A program made the position numbers and the translations under genes. Shown one piece after another: positions 8,926 through 17,626 of a stretch of DNA of 64,000 nt. This DNA is from Rhodopseudomonas sp. (GTDB lineage: Bacteria; Pseudomonadota; Alphaproteobacteria; Rhizobiales; Xanthobacteraceae). Within the stretch, counting starts at the first letter, position 1. The number at the start of each line of letters is the position of its first letter. The stretch covers positions 343,510-407,509 of the forward strand of contig NZ_JACABA010000003.1 of NCBI RefSeq assembly GCF_013377015.1. Direction: 5' to 3'. The notes beneath the pieces were generated by a model. The model was not told the origin of the DNA. It searched no databases and saw nothing but the letters and a program-made list of their open reading frames with translations.

Positions 8926-10449
8926 CTACATCGTCGCGCCTTGCACCCAGGGGGCGAATTCGGCGCCGCCGAAATCGAAGTTCTCGCTTTTGGTGGGTGC
9001 GCCCGATGCGGTCTTCAGCATCAGGTCGAAGATGCGCTGGCCGCATTGCTCGACGGTCTCGTCGCCGTCGAGGATGGTGCCGCAATTGATGTCCATGTCC
9101 TCTTCCATCCGCTGGAACATCGGCGTGTTCGTGGCGATTTTGATCGACGGCGCTGGCTTGCAGCCGAACACGCTGCCGCGCCCGGTGGTGAAGCAGACCA
9201 GATTGGCGCCACCGGCGACCTGCCCGGTCGCCGCCACCGGGTCGTAGCCCGGCGTATCCATGAAGTTGAAGCCCTTCTTGGTAATGGCTTCGGCATAACC
9301 CACGACGTCGACCAGGTTGGTGCTGCCCGCCTTCGCCATCGCGCCGAGCGACTTTTCCAGAATCGTGGTGAGGCCGCCGGCCTTGTTGCCGGGCGACGGA
9401 TTGGCATTCATCTCGGCGCCCTCGCGCGCGCAATAATCCTCCCACCAGCGCATCAGCGCGACCAGCTTCTCGCCGACCTCGCGCGACACCGCGCGTCGGG
9501 TCAGCAGATGCTCGGCGCCGTAGGTCTCCGGCGTTTCCGACAGGATCACAGTGCCGCCGTGACGGACTAACAGATCGCTGGCCTGCCCAAGCGCCGGATT
9601 GGCGGAGATGCCGGAGTAACCGTCGGAGCCGCCGCATTGCAAAGCAACCGTCAGCTCACTCGCCGACACCGGCTCGCGTCTCACATTGTTCGCATCGGTC
9701 AGCGCCTCGCGTACGAAGGCAACGCCGGCCTCGACGCTCTTGCGGGTGCCGCCGAGTTCCTGGATCTCGAGTTCGCGCAAGCGGCCGGCGAGCTTCTGCT
9801 CCTGCATCAAGCCGCCGATCTGGTTGATCTCGCAGCCCAGCCCCAGCACCACCACCGCGGAAAAATTCACATGCCGCGCATAGCCGCCGAGCGTGCGGCG
9901 CAGAATCCGCAACGGCTCGTCCTGGGTCATGCCGCAGCCGGTCTTGTGGGTCAGCGCCACCACACCGTCGACGTTGGGAAAGTCGGCCAGCGGATTGTGG
10001 CCGCTGAACGGGCTCTTCTTGAATACATCGGCGACCATGCTGGCGACGTGGGCGCTGCAATTCACCGATGTGAGAATGCCGATGTAGTTGCGGGTGGCGA
10101 CGCGGCCGTCGCCGCGCACGATGCCGTCGAACGTGGCCGGCAGATCGAAGTTCGGCGTCGGCTTGACGTCGACCCCATAGGCGTAGTCCCGGGCGAAATC
10201 GCCCATCCCACAATTCTGCGTATGCACATGCTGGCCGGGCGCGATGGCCTGCGTCGCAAAGCCGATGATCTGGCCGTAACGCCGGATCGGCTCGCCCGTT
10301 GCGATCGGCCGGATCGCCACCTTGTGGCCGGCGGGAATCCGCTCGCTGGTGGTGACGCCATCGGCGACCGCGATGCCGGGCAACAGCGTGGTCCGCGCGA
10401 TCAGTACGGCGTCGTCGGGATGCAGGCGGATCGTGGTGGATACGGACAT
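8926..10449 (-). CDS. UxaA/altronate dehydratase-family protein
   Basis: A 507-residue protein of the altronate/galactarate dehydratase family. The N-terminal SAF domain spans about residues 8-85 (HPDDAVLIARTTLLPG ... VHTQNC). It is followed by the large UxaA catalytic region with HKTGCGM, LGLGCEINQ, LQCGGSDGYSG and the C-terminal GRGSVFGCKPAPSIKIATN. These enzymes dehydrate sugar acids to 2-keto-3-deoxy acids with a metal cofactor. The ATG at 10449 is preceded by AAGGAGCCCACC; the longer open frame is rejected. It is the last gene of the minus-strand run livK to uxaA, though a 31-bp inverted repeat separates it from the aldolase gene. The substrate cannot be fixed from sequence. Confidence 0.88.
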   Translation of the reverse strand: MSVSTTIRLHPDDAVLIARTTLLPGIAVADGVTTSERIPAGHKVAIRPIATGEPIRRYGQIIGFATQAIAPGQHVHTQNCGMGDFARDYAYGVDVKPTPNFDLPATFDGIVRGDGRVATRNYIGILTSVNCSAHVASMVADVFKKSPFSGHNPLADFPNVDGVVALTHKTGCGMTQDEPLRILRRTLGGYARHVNFSAVVVLGLGCEINQIGGLMQEQKLAGRLRELEIQELGGTRKSVEAGVAFVREALTDANNVRREPVSASELTVALQCGGSDGYSGISANPALGQASDLLVRHGGTVILSETPETYGAEHLLTRRAVSREVGEKLVALMRWWEDYCAREGAEMNANPSPGNKAGGLTTILEKSLGAMAKAGSTNLVDVVGYAEAITKKGFNFMDTPGYDPVAATGQVAGGANLVCFTTGRGSVFGCKPAPSIKIATNTPMFQRMEEDMDINCGTILDGDETVEQCGQRIFDLMLKTASGAPTKSENFDFGGAEFAPWVQGATM

Positions 10450-10503
10450 GGTGGGCTCCTTGAATGCTCGGCAAGTATTCCGCAACGGCGCAGCGCGTAC
10501 CAC

Positions 10504-10622
10504 GTCATCGCCCGGCTTGACCGGGCGACCCAGTAAGCCCGGCCTTACTGTTTCGTTTCGGCAGCGGAGAGAAACTCCCACGCTCTGGGAGACTGGGTCG
10601 CCCGGTCAAGCCGGGCGATGAC
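10504..10622. repeat. interspersed palindromic repeat, type A (copy 1), 31-bp perfect arms
   Basis: The arm at 10504-10534 (starts GTCATCGCCCGGCTTGACCG) and its exact reverse complement at 10592-10622 are separated by 57 bp. It lies between the aldolase and UxaA genes. A diverged copy is at 22084-22186. Confidence 0.9.
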
Positions 10623-10691
10623 GATGAGTCAAGCGGCGCCGACGATGCAAGCCATTCCGACGCCTTACGCTACGCCTCGCCACGGCTTGCG

Positions 10692-11468
10692 CTACGCTTT
10701 GCCGCCCGAGTTCTTCCGCGTCTCGCCGACCCATTGCTTGGCGGCGGTGGCCATGATGCCGCTGTCGTTGAGCAGCGTCACCAGCTTGAAGCCCATGCCG
10801 ATATTTTTCGCGGCGCCGACCGGGCCGGAGCAATGGATGCCGGGGTAGATGCCGCGCTTGTCGCATTCCTTGATCAGCTTGTCGTAGATCTTGAGGATCT
10901 CCGGCTCCTCGCGGTCGAGCTTCGGCACCAGGCCGTAGGAGAAGCCGAGATCGGAGGGCCCGACATAGACGCCGGCTATGCCTTCGACGTCGAGGATCGA
11001 TTCCATGTTCTCGACCGCGGTGCGGGTTTCCAGCATCGGAATGCACAGCGTCTCGGCGTTGGCCGTGTCCTGATAGCTGCCGCCCGAGCCGTACATGCCG
11101 GCGCGGATCGGGCCGTTGCTGCGGGTGCCGCGCGGCGGATATTTGCAATAGGAGACGAAGTTCTCGGCTTCCTGCCTGGTGTTGACCATCGGGCAGATCA
11201 CCCCATAGGCGCCGCCGTCCAGCACCTTGCCGATGATGCCGGGCTCGTTCCACGGCACCCGCACCATCGGGGTCACCGGATGGCCGTTCATCGCCTGAAA
11301 GCAGGACACCATCGACTGATAGTCCTGCACGCCGTGCTGGATATCGACGGTGACGCTGTCGAAGCCGCATTGCGCCATCACCTCGGCGGAGAAGCCGGAC
11401 GGGATCGCCAGCCAGGCATTGACCACCACCTTGCCGGAGGCCCAGATTTTCTTGACGTTGTTGGCCAT
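10692..11468 (-). CDS. HpcH/HpaI-family 2-oxo acid aldolase
   Basis: A 258-residue class II (metal-dependent) HpcH/HpaI aldolase. Recognisable blocks are FDSVTVDIQHG, ending the second strand, then MVRVPWNEPG, GVICPMVNT, CIPMLETRTAVEN and GVYVGPSDLGFSYG. The ATG at 11468 is preceded by AAAAGGACC and is preferred to an in-frame start 30 bp upstream. Family members split 4-hydroxy-2-oxo acids into pyruvate plus an aldehyde. It could supply the last step of the homoprotocatechuate pathway encoded at 18-23 kb (as HpaI). It could instead act with the neighbouring UxaA-like dehydratase on a 2-keto-3-deoxy sugar acid. I cannot choose between these from sequence, so no symbol is given. Confidence 0.85.
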   Translation of the reverse strand: MANNVKKIWASGKVVVNAWLAIPSGFSAEVMAQCGFDSVTVDIQHGVQDYQSMVSCFQAMNGHPVTPMVRVPWNEPGIIGKVLDGGAYGVICPMVNTRQEAENFVSYCKYPPRGTRSNGPIRAGMYGSGGSYQDTANAETLCIPMLETRTAVENMESILDVEGIAGVYVGPSDLGFSYGLVPKLDREEPEILKIYDKLIKECDKRGIYPGIHCSGPVGAAKNIGMGFKLVTLLNDSGIMATAAKQWVGETRKNSGGKA

Positions 11469-11510
11469 AGTCTGCCGGTCCTTTTCTTTATGATGCAAAT
11501 ACGAAGCTAG

Positions 11511-11609
11511 TCCCTCATGGTGAGGAGGCGCGCAGCGCCGTCTCGAACCATGAGGCCGAACACCTCATCCTTCGAGACGCGCGCAAGAGCGCGCTCCTCA
11601 GGATGAGGG
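11511..11609. repeat. interspersed palindromic repeat, type C (copy 2)
   Basis: It begins TCCCTCATGGTGAGGAGGCG and ends CTCCTCAGGATGAGGG, matching the copy at 8782. It fills the gap between the Ldh-family gene and the aldolase gene. Confidence 0.88.
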
Positions 11610-11622
11610 CGTGGGTGCGGTG

Positions 11623-12711
11623 TCACGCCGCCGTAGCGGTCTGCACCGCGCGTTCGGTGACGCCGACCTCGCGCGCGGTCTTGACGATCGCCGCCCAGGT
11701 GTCGTCGGGCAGCGGCACGCCGTTCGCGGTGCGCTCGGCGCGGGTCTTCGCCTCCGGATCGCCCGGGATCAGCACCGCCTCGGTGCCGGCGATCGGCTTG
11801 CTGGCCTTGAAGTAATCGATGTAGCGCTTGACCTCGCCGTCGAAGAAATTGTCGGGATCGATCCGTTTCGGATCGACATAGATCGCGAACATGCCGTTGG
11901 TCATATGCCGGTCCGGCCTGGTGGCGCCGTTGCCGGTCAGCGCACCGCCCAACAATTCGCAGATCAGCGCCAGGCCGGAACCCTTGTGCTCGCCGAAGGC
12001 GCGGATCGCACCGCTGCCATTGGCGTGGTTGATCGGGCCGTCCTTCTCGTACGGTCCATACAGCACCGCCGGGTCCTCGCTCAGCGTGCCGTCGGCGTCG
12101 ACCAGCGCGCCGGCCGGCAGCTTCTTGCCGCCGCGCGCCGCCACCAGCACCTTGCCTTCGGCGACGATCGAAGTGGCGAAATCCAGCACGATCGGGTCCT
12201 GCCCGGGCCGCGGAATTCCGACGCAATACGGCGCGGTCGACAGCCGTCGCTCGACGCCGCCATAGGGCGCCACCAAAATCGAACCGGCGGCGTTGACGAA
12301 ATGGATCGACACCAGCCCTTCGGCCGCGGCCATTTCGGCCCAGTCGCCGACCCGGCCGATATGGCCGGCATTGCGCAACGCGATCGCCGAAAGCCCATTG
12401 GCCTTGCACTTCTCGATCCCGATCCGCACCGCCTGCGGGCCGACGGTCTGGCCATAGCCGAACTTGCCGTCGATCACCGCCAGCGACGGCGTATCAACCG
12501 GGACATCCACGATCTGGTCCGGCACCACCGCGCCGGCATTGCGCCAGCGCACATAGACCGGCACCCGTATCACGCCATGGCTGTCATGACCGGTCAGGTT
12601 CGCGGTGGTCAGATAGGTGGCGATCCGCCGCGATTCGGCGTCCGAAGAGCCGGTATGCGCAAAGACGTCCGCGACGAAATCGATCAGTCTCTCGACTTGC
12701 AGTGTAACCAT
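11623..12711 (-). CDS. Ldh-family (malate/L-lactate-type) NAD(P)-dependent oxidoreductase
   Basis: A 362-residue protein of the YlbC/Mdh-like malate/L-lactate dehydrogenase family. Hallmarks are the GHDSHGVIRVP block near the N-terminus (catalytic His), ALRNAGHIGRVGDWAE, HFVNAAG, LDFATSIVAEGKV and FGEHKGSGLALICELL. It probably oxidises or reduces a 2-hydroxy/2-oxo acid. It lies directly downstream of livF (12 bp gap) and upstream of the HpaI-type aldolase, so it likely acts on the acid brought in by the ABC transporter or on an aldolase substrate. Confidence 0.9.
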   Translation of the reverse strand: MVTLQVERLIDFVADVFAHTGSSDAESRRIATYLTTANLTGHDSHGVIRVPVYVRWRNAGAVVPDQIVDVPVDTPSLAVIDGKFGYGQTVGPQAVRIGIEKCKANGLSAIALRNAGHIGRVGDWAEMAAAEGLVSIHFVNAAGSILVAPYGGVERRLSTAPYCVGIPRPGQDPIVLDFATSIVAEGKVLVAARGGKKLPAGALVDADGTLSEDPAVLYGPYEKDGPINHANGSGAIRAFGEHKGSGLALICELLGGALTGNGATRPDRHMTNGMFAIYVDPKRIDPDNFFDGEVKRYIDYFKASKPIAGTEAVLIPGDPEAKTRAERTANGVPLPDDTWAAIVKTAREVGVTERAVQTATAA

Positions 12712-12723
12712 GCTGTCCGTTTC

Positions 12724-13467
12724 TTATACGTTGGCCGCGGTCGCGGCTTGCTTGGCATGGCCGCCCAGATAGGCGGCGGCGATCGCCTCGTTGCCCCACA
12801 ATTCGTCCGGCTTGCCGCCGAGCACGATGCGTCCGGTTTCCAGAACATAGCCGTAATCGGCCACCGACAATCCCATCCGCGCGTTCTGCTCGACCAGCAG
12901 CACCGTGGTGGTGCGGCGGATTTCCGAAATGATCCGGAACACCGCCTGCACGATCACCGGCGCCAGGCCGAGCGACGGCTCGTCCAGCAGCAACAGCCGT
13001 GGCTTCGCCATCAGGCCGCGCGCCACCGCCACCATCTGCAATTGTCCGCCCGACAGTGTCCAGCCCAGCGCGTTGGAAAACGCGCGAATATCCGGAAACA
13101 GGTCGAACATCGCATCCGCCTCGCGCGACAGCTCGGACTTCTTGGCGCGGCGATTGGAGGCGCCGAGCATGATGTTTTCCTTCACCGTCAGGCCGGGGAA
13201 CACGCGACGGCCTTCCGGCACGTGGCTGATGCCCATCCGCACGATCGCCTCGGGGCCGAGCCCGACGATCGACTGGCCCTGATAGAGGATCTCGCCGGCT
13301 GCGGGTTTCGCCAACCCGGAGATCGCGCGCAGCGTGGTCGACTTGCCGGCGCCGTTGGCGCCGAGCAGCGTCACCACCTGGCCTTCCTCGACGCTGAGCG
13401 AGACGCCGCGCAGCGCTTCGATCTCGCCATACAGCACGATCAGGTCGCGGATTTCGAGGAGCGGCAT
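12724..13467 (-). CDS. livF: branched-chain/carboxylate-type ABC transporter ATPase (LivF-like)
   Basis: A 247-residue ATP-binding subunit. Walker A is GANGAGKST, the ABC signature LSGGQLQMVAVARGL and Walker B LLLLDEPSLGLAP; the size is normal for LivF. The start codon overlaps the stop of the livMG fusion by one base (TAATG), so translation is coupled. It is part of the livK-H-MG-F importer upstream of the Ldh, aldolase and UxaA genes. The symbol reflects the family, not the substrate. Confidence 0.93.
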   Translation of the reverse strand: MPLLEIRDLIVLYGEIEALRGVSLSVEEGQVVTLLGANGAGKSTTLRAISGLAKPAAGEILYQGQSIVGLGPEAIVRMGISHVPEGRRVFPGLTVKENIMLGASNRRAKKSELSREADAMFDLFPDIRAFSNALGWTLSGGQLQMVAVARGLMAKPRLLLLDEPSLGLAPVIVQAVFRIISEIRRTTTVLLVEQNARMGLSVADYGYVLETGRIVLGGKPDELWGNEAIAAAYLGGHAKQAATAANV

Positions 13468-15242
13468 TATTCGGTCCCCAGATAGGCGGAGACGACGTCG
13501 GGATGGCGCAGCACCGCCATCGATTCGCCGTCCGCGATGCGGCGTCCGAAATTCAAGACGGTGATATGTTGCGCCGCCTCGGAGACCAGTGTCATGTCGT
13601 GATCGATGATCAGGATGGTGAGGCCTTGCGCCGCGATCCGCTTGAGGAGTTCATGCAGTTCGAGCTTCTCGCTGGAATTCAGGCCGGCGGCCGGTTCGTC
13701 GAGCAGCAGCAGCGTCGGATTGGCGGCAAGCGCACGCGCGATCTCGATCAGCCGCTGATGGCCGTAGGAAAAGCAGGAGATCAATTCGTTGGCGCGCAGG
13801 CCGAGGCCAACAAAGGCCAGCGCCGACATCGCGCGCTGGGTCAGCGCGTCCTCGCTGGTGTCGACCAGCGCATTGCCCGGCCGCTCGGCGCCGATCACCA
13901 CGTTCTCCAACGCGGTCATCGAGCGGAACAGCCGGATGTTCTGGAAGGTGCGGCCGAGTCCGGCGGCAGTGCGCAGATGCGGCTGCATGTCGGTGATGTC
14001 GGTGCCGTCGAGCATCACCTTGCCGGCGGTGGCGTGATAGAGCCCGGACAGCACGTTCAGCGTGGTGGTCTTGCCGGAGCCGTTCGGCCCGATCAGCGCG
14101 TGGACGCCGCCGCGGCGCACCGCGATGTCGACATTGTCGACCGCTTTCAGGCCGCCGAAATATTTCGACAGCCCGGTAACTTCCAGCACGATTTCGCCGC
14201 CAACCTTGCCGGGCGCGAGTTGCAGCGGCGGACCGGCGGCGTGGACTCGCGCCTTGGCGCGCCAGCGCTGCGTGGCGACATTGACGAAGCCCCAGATGCC
14301 GTCCGGCATGAAGCGGATGATCAGGATCACCGACAGACCGTAAATCGCGAGATAAAGCCCCGGCACGCTCTTCAGGAAGCGCAGCCATTCGGGGATCAGG
14401 ATCAGCAGGCCGGTGCCGATCGCCGAGCCGATCGGCGACGCCACGCCGCCGAGCAGCGACATGGTCAGGAACACGATCGATTCCGCGAAAGAGAACTGGT
14501 CCGGGCTGATATAGGCGAAGCCGCCGGCGAACAGGCCGCCGCCGAGCCCGCCCAGCACCGCGCAGATCGCGAAGGCGTAGACCTTGGTGCGGAACACGTC
14601 GATGCCGGCGACACCGGCGGCGAGTTCGTTGTCGCGCACCGCGCGCATCGCGCGGCCGAGCCGCGTATCCGGCAGATGCCAGACGAAATAGCCGATCAGC
14701 GCCAGCGTCGCGACGCAGAAGGCGAGATAGGATTGCTGGGTCTGGAACAGCGCCGGACGGCCGATCTTGCCGACGCCGTCGGGGCCGTGGGTCAGCCAGA
14801 TCGCGTTGATCATCACCAAAGTGACGATCTGCTGGAACGAGATCGTCACCATCGCGAGGTAATGGCCGCCGAGCCGCAGCGTCGAAGCGCCGAGGATGGC
14901 GCCCGCGACCAGCGCCATGACGCAGCCGGCCAGCAGACAGAGCCAGTAGCTCATCTGGAAGTCGGTGGTGCCGATGCCGACCGCATAGGCGCCGAAGCCG
15001 AAGAACGCGGCCTGAGCGAGATTGATCTGGCCGCACAGGCCGAGCACCACTGAGAGCCCGAACACCGCGATCGCGAAGGTGGTCGCCTGCATCAGGATGT
15101 TGAGGATGTAGCCGTCGAAGCTCATGGTCGCGGCCAGCGCCACCACGATCGCGGCGCCGATGAAATACGGCAGATGCCGCAGCAGCAGCGGTTTGGCGCG
15201 CGGCGTGATGACGGCGATCGGCATGTTGTCGCTGGCGCTCAT
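13467..15242 (-). CDS. LivM permease - LivG ATPase fusion protein
   Basis: A 591-residue single polypeptide. The first 310 residues or so are a LivM-type permease with multiple hydrophobic helices (AVFGLSVVLGLCGQINLAQ, AFFGFGAYAVGIG, GGVASPIGSAIGTGLLIL). From about residue 335 follows a complete LivG-type ATPase with Walker A GPNGSGKTT, switch LGRTFQNIRLFRSMT, signature FSYGHQRLIEIARAL and Walker B LLLLDEPAAGLNS. The ATG at 15242 overlaps the livH stop by 4 bp; the longer open frame is rejected. No stop or frameshift separates the halves, so this is a real fusion, also seen in other proteobacteria. Confidence 0.92.
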   Translation of the reverse strand: MSASDNMPIAVITPRAKPLLLRHLPYFIGAAIVVALAATMSFDGYILNILMQATTFAIAVFGLSVVLGLCGQINLAQAAFFGFGAYAVGIGTTDFQMSYWLCLLAGCVMALVAGAILGASTLRLGGHYLAMVTISFQQIVTLVMINAIWLTHGPDGVGKIGRPALFQTQQSYLAFCVATLALIGYFVWHLPDTRLGRAMRAVRDNELAAGVAGIDVFRTKVYAFAICAVLGGLGGGLFAGGFAYISPDQFSFAESIVFLTMSLLGGVASPIGSAIGTGLLILIPEWLRFLKSVPGLYLAIYGLSVILIIRFMPDGIWGFVNVATQRWRAKARVHAAGPPLQLAPGKVGGEIVLEVTGLSKYFGGLKAVDNVDIAVRRGGVHALIGPNGSGKTTTLNVLSGLYHATAGKVMLDGTDITDMQPHLRTAAGLGRTFQNIRLFRSMTALENVVIGAERPGNALVDTSEDALTQRAMSALAFVGLGLRANELISCFSYGHQRLIEIARALAANPTLLLLDEPAAGLNSSEKLELHELLKRIAAQGLTILIIDHDMTLVSEAAQHITVLNFGRRIADGESMAVLRHPDVVSAYLGTE

Positions 15243-16114
15243 GCTTTCTCCGCGACGCGTTCGCCGAAGATGCCCTGGGGTCGGAACACCAGGAACAGCA
15301 CCAGCACCAGGAAGGCGAAGGCGTCCTTGTACGGCACGGAAATATACGCTGCACCGAAGGTCTCGATGATGCCGAGCGACAGTCCGCCGATAATCGCGCC
15401 GGTGACGTCGCCGAAGCCACCGATGATGGTGGCGGCGAATGCCTTCAGCGCGATGGTCGAGCCCATCTGGATCGAGACGAACAGGATCGGCGCCACCAGG
15501 ATGCCGGCGAGGCCGCCGAGCACCGCCGAATAGATGAAAGTGATCATGATCATGGTGGACACGGAGATGCCGAGCAGCGAGGCCATCTCCTTGTCCTGCG
15601 AGGTCGCCTGCAGCTTCTTGCCAACCATGGTGTGTTCGAAGAACCAGTAGTTGAACGCCACCAGCACGCAGGTCACCGCGATGATCAACAGATACTGGCT
15701 GTCGAGATAGACCGGGCCGAGCTGGATGCCGGGGGTTTCGAACCAGCCCTCCAGCACCTGCGGCTGCGGGCCGTAGATCGCCAGCACCGAGTTCGCCATC
15801 AGGATCGAGGCGCCGATGGTGGCGATGATCACAGGCAAAAAGGTACGGTGACGCAGCGGATAGTACACACCGAGATTGAAGATCGCACCGAGCAGTGCCA
15901 TCCCGGCCAGCGCGCAAAGGAAGGAGACCCAGTACGGCCAGCCGAGATCGACCGCGAACACCACCATCAGATAGGCCGCCACCATCGAGAACTCGCCTTG
16001 CGCGAAATTGACGACGTTGGTGGCACGGAAGATCAGCACGAAGCCGAGCGCGACCAGCGCATAGACCGCGCCGATCCCGATCCCGGTGAACAGCAATTGT
16101 AAGGCGAGGTCCAT
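15239..16114 (-). CDS. livH: branched-chain-type ABC transporter permease (LivH-like)
   Basis: A 291-residue integral membrane permease. LivH hallmarks include GIGIGAVYALVALGFVLIFRATNVVNFAQGEF at the N-terminus and IGGFGDVTGAIIGGLSLGIIE in the later half. It would pair with the LivM half of the fusion protein. It lies 151 bp downstream of livK and overlaps the fusion gene by 4 bp. It carries solute across the inner membrane; the substrate is set by the binding protein. Confidence 0.93.
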   Translation of the reverse strand: MDLALQLLFTGIGIGAVYALVALGFVLIFRATNVVNFAQGEFSMVAAYLMVVFAVDLGWPYWVSFLCALAGMALLGAIFNLGVYYPLRHRTFLPVIIATIGASILMANSVLAIYGPQPQVLEGWFETPGIQLGPVYLDSQYLLIIAVTCVLVAFNYWFFEHTMVGKKLQATSQDKEMASLLGISVSTMIMITFIYSAVLGGLAGILVAPILFVSIQMGSTIALKAFAATIIGGFGDVTGAIIGGLSLGIIETFGAAYISVPYKDAFAFLVLVLFLVFRPQGIFGERVAEKA

Positions 16115-16196
16115 CAGCAGCAGCTCCGATTCGTCATTGCGAGGGCAAGCGAACCTTGCATTTTGGTTGGGACGTCAGTTGTGAGCACGGACCTCA

Positions 16197-16220
16197 CCTC
16201 TCCCCGCAAGCGGGGAGAGG
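16197..16220. repeat. short palindrome in livK-livH gap (type D)
   Basis: CCTCTCCCCGCAAGCGGGGAGAGG is near-perfectly self-complementary with a 2-4 nt loop. Related hairpins occur at 42030-42054 and 48705-48727, also between co-oriented genes. It may stabilise or attenuate the transcript between livK and livH. Confidence 0.8.
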
Positions 16221-16265
16221 GAGCAACGGCCGCGCAGCTCCAATCAAACTCGGCACCGTGCGCGA

Positions 16266-17411
16266 TCAGTCGGTGAACTCGATGTGCTTGTCGAAGACGA
16301 TGTTGCCCTTGTCGTTCTTGACGATGTTGTAGCCGTGCAGGCCATCGCCCTTGTCGTCGAAATTGTATTCGCCTTCGGCGCCGGGGAACTTCTTGATCGA
16401 GATGATCGCCTCGCGGATCTTCTGCGGGTCGGTGCTGCCTGCCTTGTTGATCGCCGCAGCCAGCACGGTGACCGCGTCGTAGGGCCACGAGCTCTGATTG
16501 TCAGGGGCGACCTTGTAGGCTTCGCGATAGGCGGTGCCGAATTTCTTCGAACCGGGGCTGGAATCCTCGGCGTAGTCAGCGACGCCGTAGGTGCCGTACA
16601 GCGCCGGCCCGGCGAGCTTCAGCGCAGTGACGTTGACGATCGAGGGCGAGCCGACCCACGGAATGGTGACGCCGAGCTGGCGCAATTGCCGCGCGAAGAT
16701 GCCGAGGTCGTTCTCGAAGGTGAAGTAGGAGCCGAGGATGTCGGCCCCCGAGGATTTGATCGCCAGCACCACGGGGGTGAAGTCCTGGCTCTGGTTGGCG
16801 TAGCCCTGATCCAGCACCGGCGGCGCGCCGAGTTTTCCCAGTGCGTCGCTGAGCGCCTTGCCGCCGGCGGTGCCGAAGGCGTCGGTGGAGTGCAGCACCG
16901 CCCACTTCTTCTTGCCCAGCGTGTTGACGCCGTAATCGGCGATCACCCGGCCGGAATAGGAGTCGTTAGGGCGGAACCGGAACAGCCAGGGATTGCCGAG
17001 CTTGGTCAGGTTCGGATCGGTGCCGCCGAACATCACCGGCTTGCCGAGCTTCAAGACGTCCGGCGCCATCGCGTGCACCTGGGTCGAGCGGATCGAGCCG
17101 AGGAAGGCGACGATGTCGGGCTGCGCCGCGAGCTTGGAGAACGCCAGCACGATGCCAGGATTGGTGGTCTGGTCGTCTTCGATCACCAGTTCGAGCTGCT
17201 TGCCGAGCACGCCGCCGGCTTTGTTGACCGCCTCCAGCGCCAGCTTGGCGCCGCCGGTGGCGTATTTGCCGGCTTCCGCCGCAGGGCCGGTAATCGGCGC
17301 GCACATTCCGATCTTGAGGGTTGCGCCCTGCCCGCGCGCGCTGCCGATCACGTAGGGGGCGGTCACACCAATGGCCAGGCCGGCCGCGAAATCGCGTCTC
17401 GTGAGCTTCAT
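16266..17411 (-). CDS. periplasmic amino-acid/carboxylate-binding protein (LivK-like)
   Basis: A 381-residue solute-binding protein of the leucine/isoleucine/valine type-I fold. The N-terminus MKLTRRDFAAGLAIGVTAPYVIGSARG has a twin-arginine motif before the hydrophobic core and could use the Tat route. The mature part starts ATLKIGMCAPITGPAAEAGKYATGGAKLA and contains LELVIEDDQTTNPG and VAFLGSIRSTQ. It is first in the importer operon, with about 215 bp of upstream non-coding DNA before the convergent-side hpaR gene. Such proteins bind amino acids, aromatic acids or other carboxylates; given the neighbouring homoprotocatechuate genes, an aromatic acid is possible. Confidence 0.9.
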   Translation of the reverse strand: MKLTRRDFAAGLAIGVTAPYVIGSARGQGATLKIGMCAPITGPAAEAGKYATGGAKLALEAVNKAGGVLGKQLELVIEDDQTTNPGIVLAFSKLAAQPDIVAFLGSIRSTQVHAMAPDVLKLGKPVMFGGTDPNLTKLGNPWLFRFRPNDSYSGRVIADYGVNTLGKKKWAVLHSTDAFGTAGGKALSDALGKLGAPPVLDQGYANQSQDFTPVVLAIKSSGADILGSYFTFENDLGIFARQLRQLGVTIPWVGSPSIVNVTALKLAGPALYGTYGVADYAEDSSPGSKKFGTAYREAYKVAPDNQSSWPYDAVTVLAAAINKAGSTDPQKIREAIISIKKFPGAEGEYNFDDKGDGLHGYNIVKNDKGNIVFDKHIEFTD

Positions 17412-17626
17412 TCAATCCTCCCGTGGCGGCCGGACTTTGTCGCCGGCCTGCTTTCACTTGCTTGATTTGATCGAAAAATCGCGCGGCTGTCTATGGCCTC
17501 TCGCTCAAAGCCGATCGGTACCGCGCGACGATCCGGCTTCGTGTTCCATTGCTGATGAACAGCGCTGCATTGGAGATATTCCCCGACGTATTGTTTTGCC
17601 CAAGCAGGGAGCTAACCAAGGCGGTG

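Noticed and set aside
11611-13485. Long plus-strand open frame (624 codons) opposite the Ldh and LivF genes
   Set aside because: It is low-complexity in Arg, Gln, His and Ala with no family pattern, and lies wholly antisense to two well-supported genes; long antisense frames are expected at this GC content. Similar frames at 2556-3977, 4176-5876, 13503-15053, 46525-48705 and 41977-43587 were rejected for the same reason.
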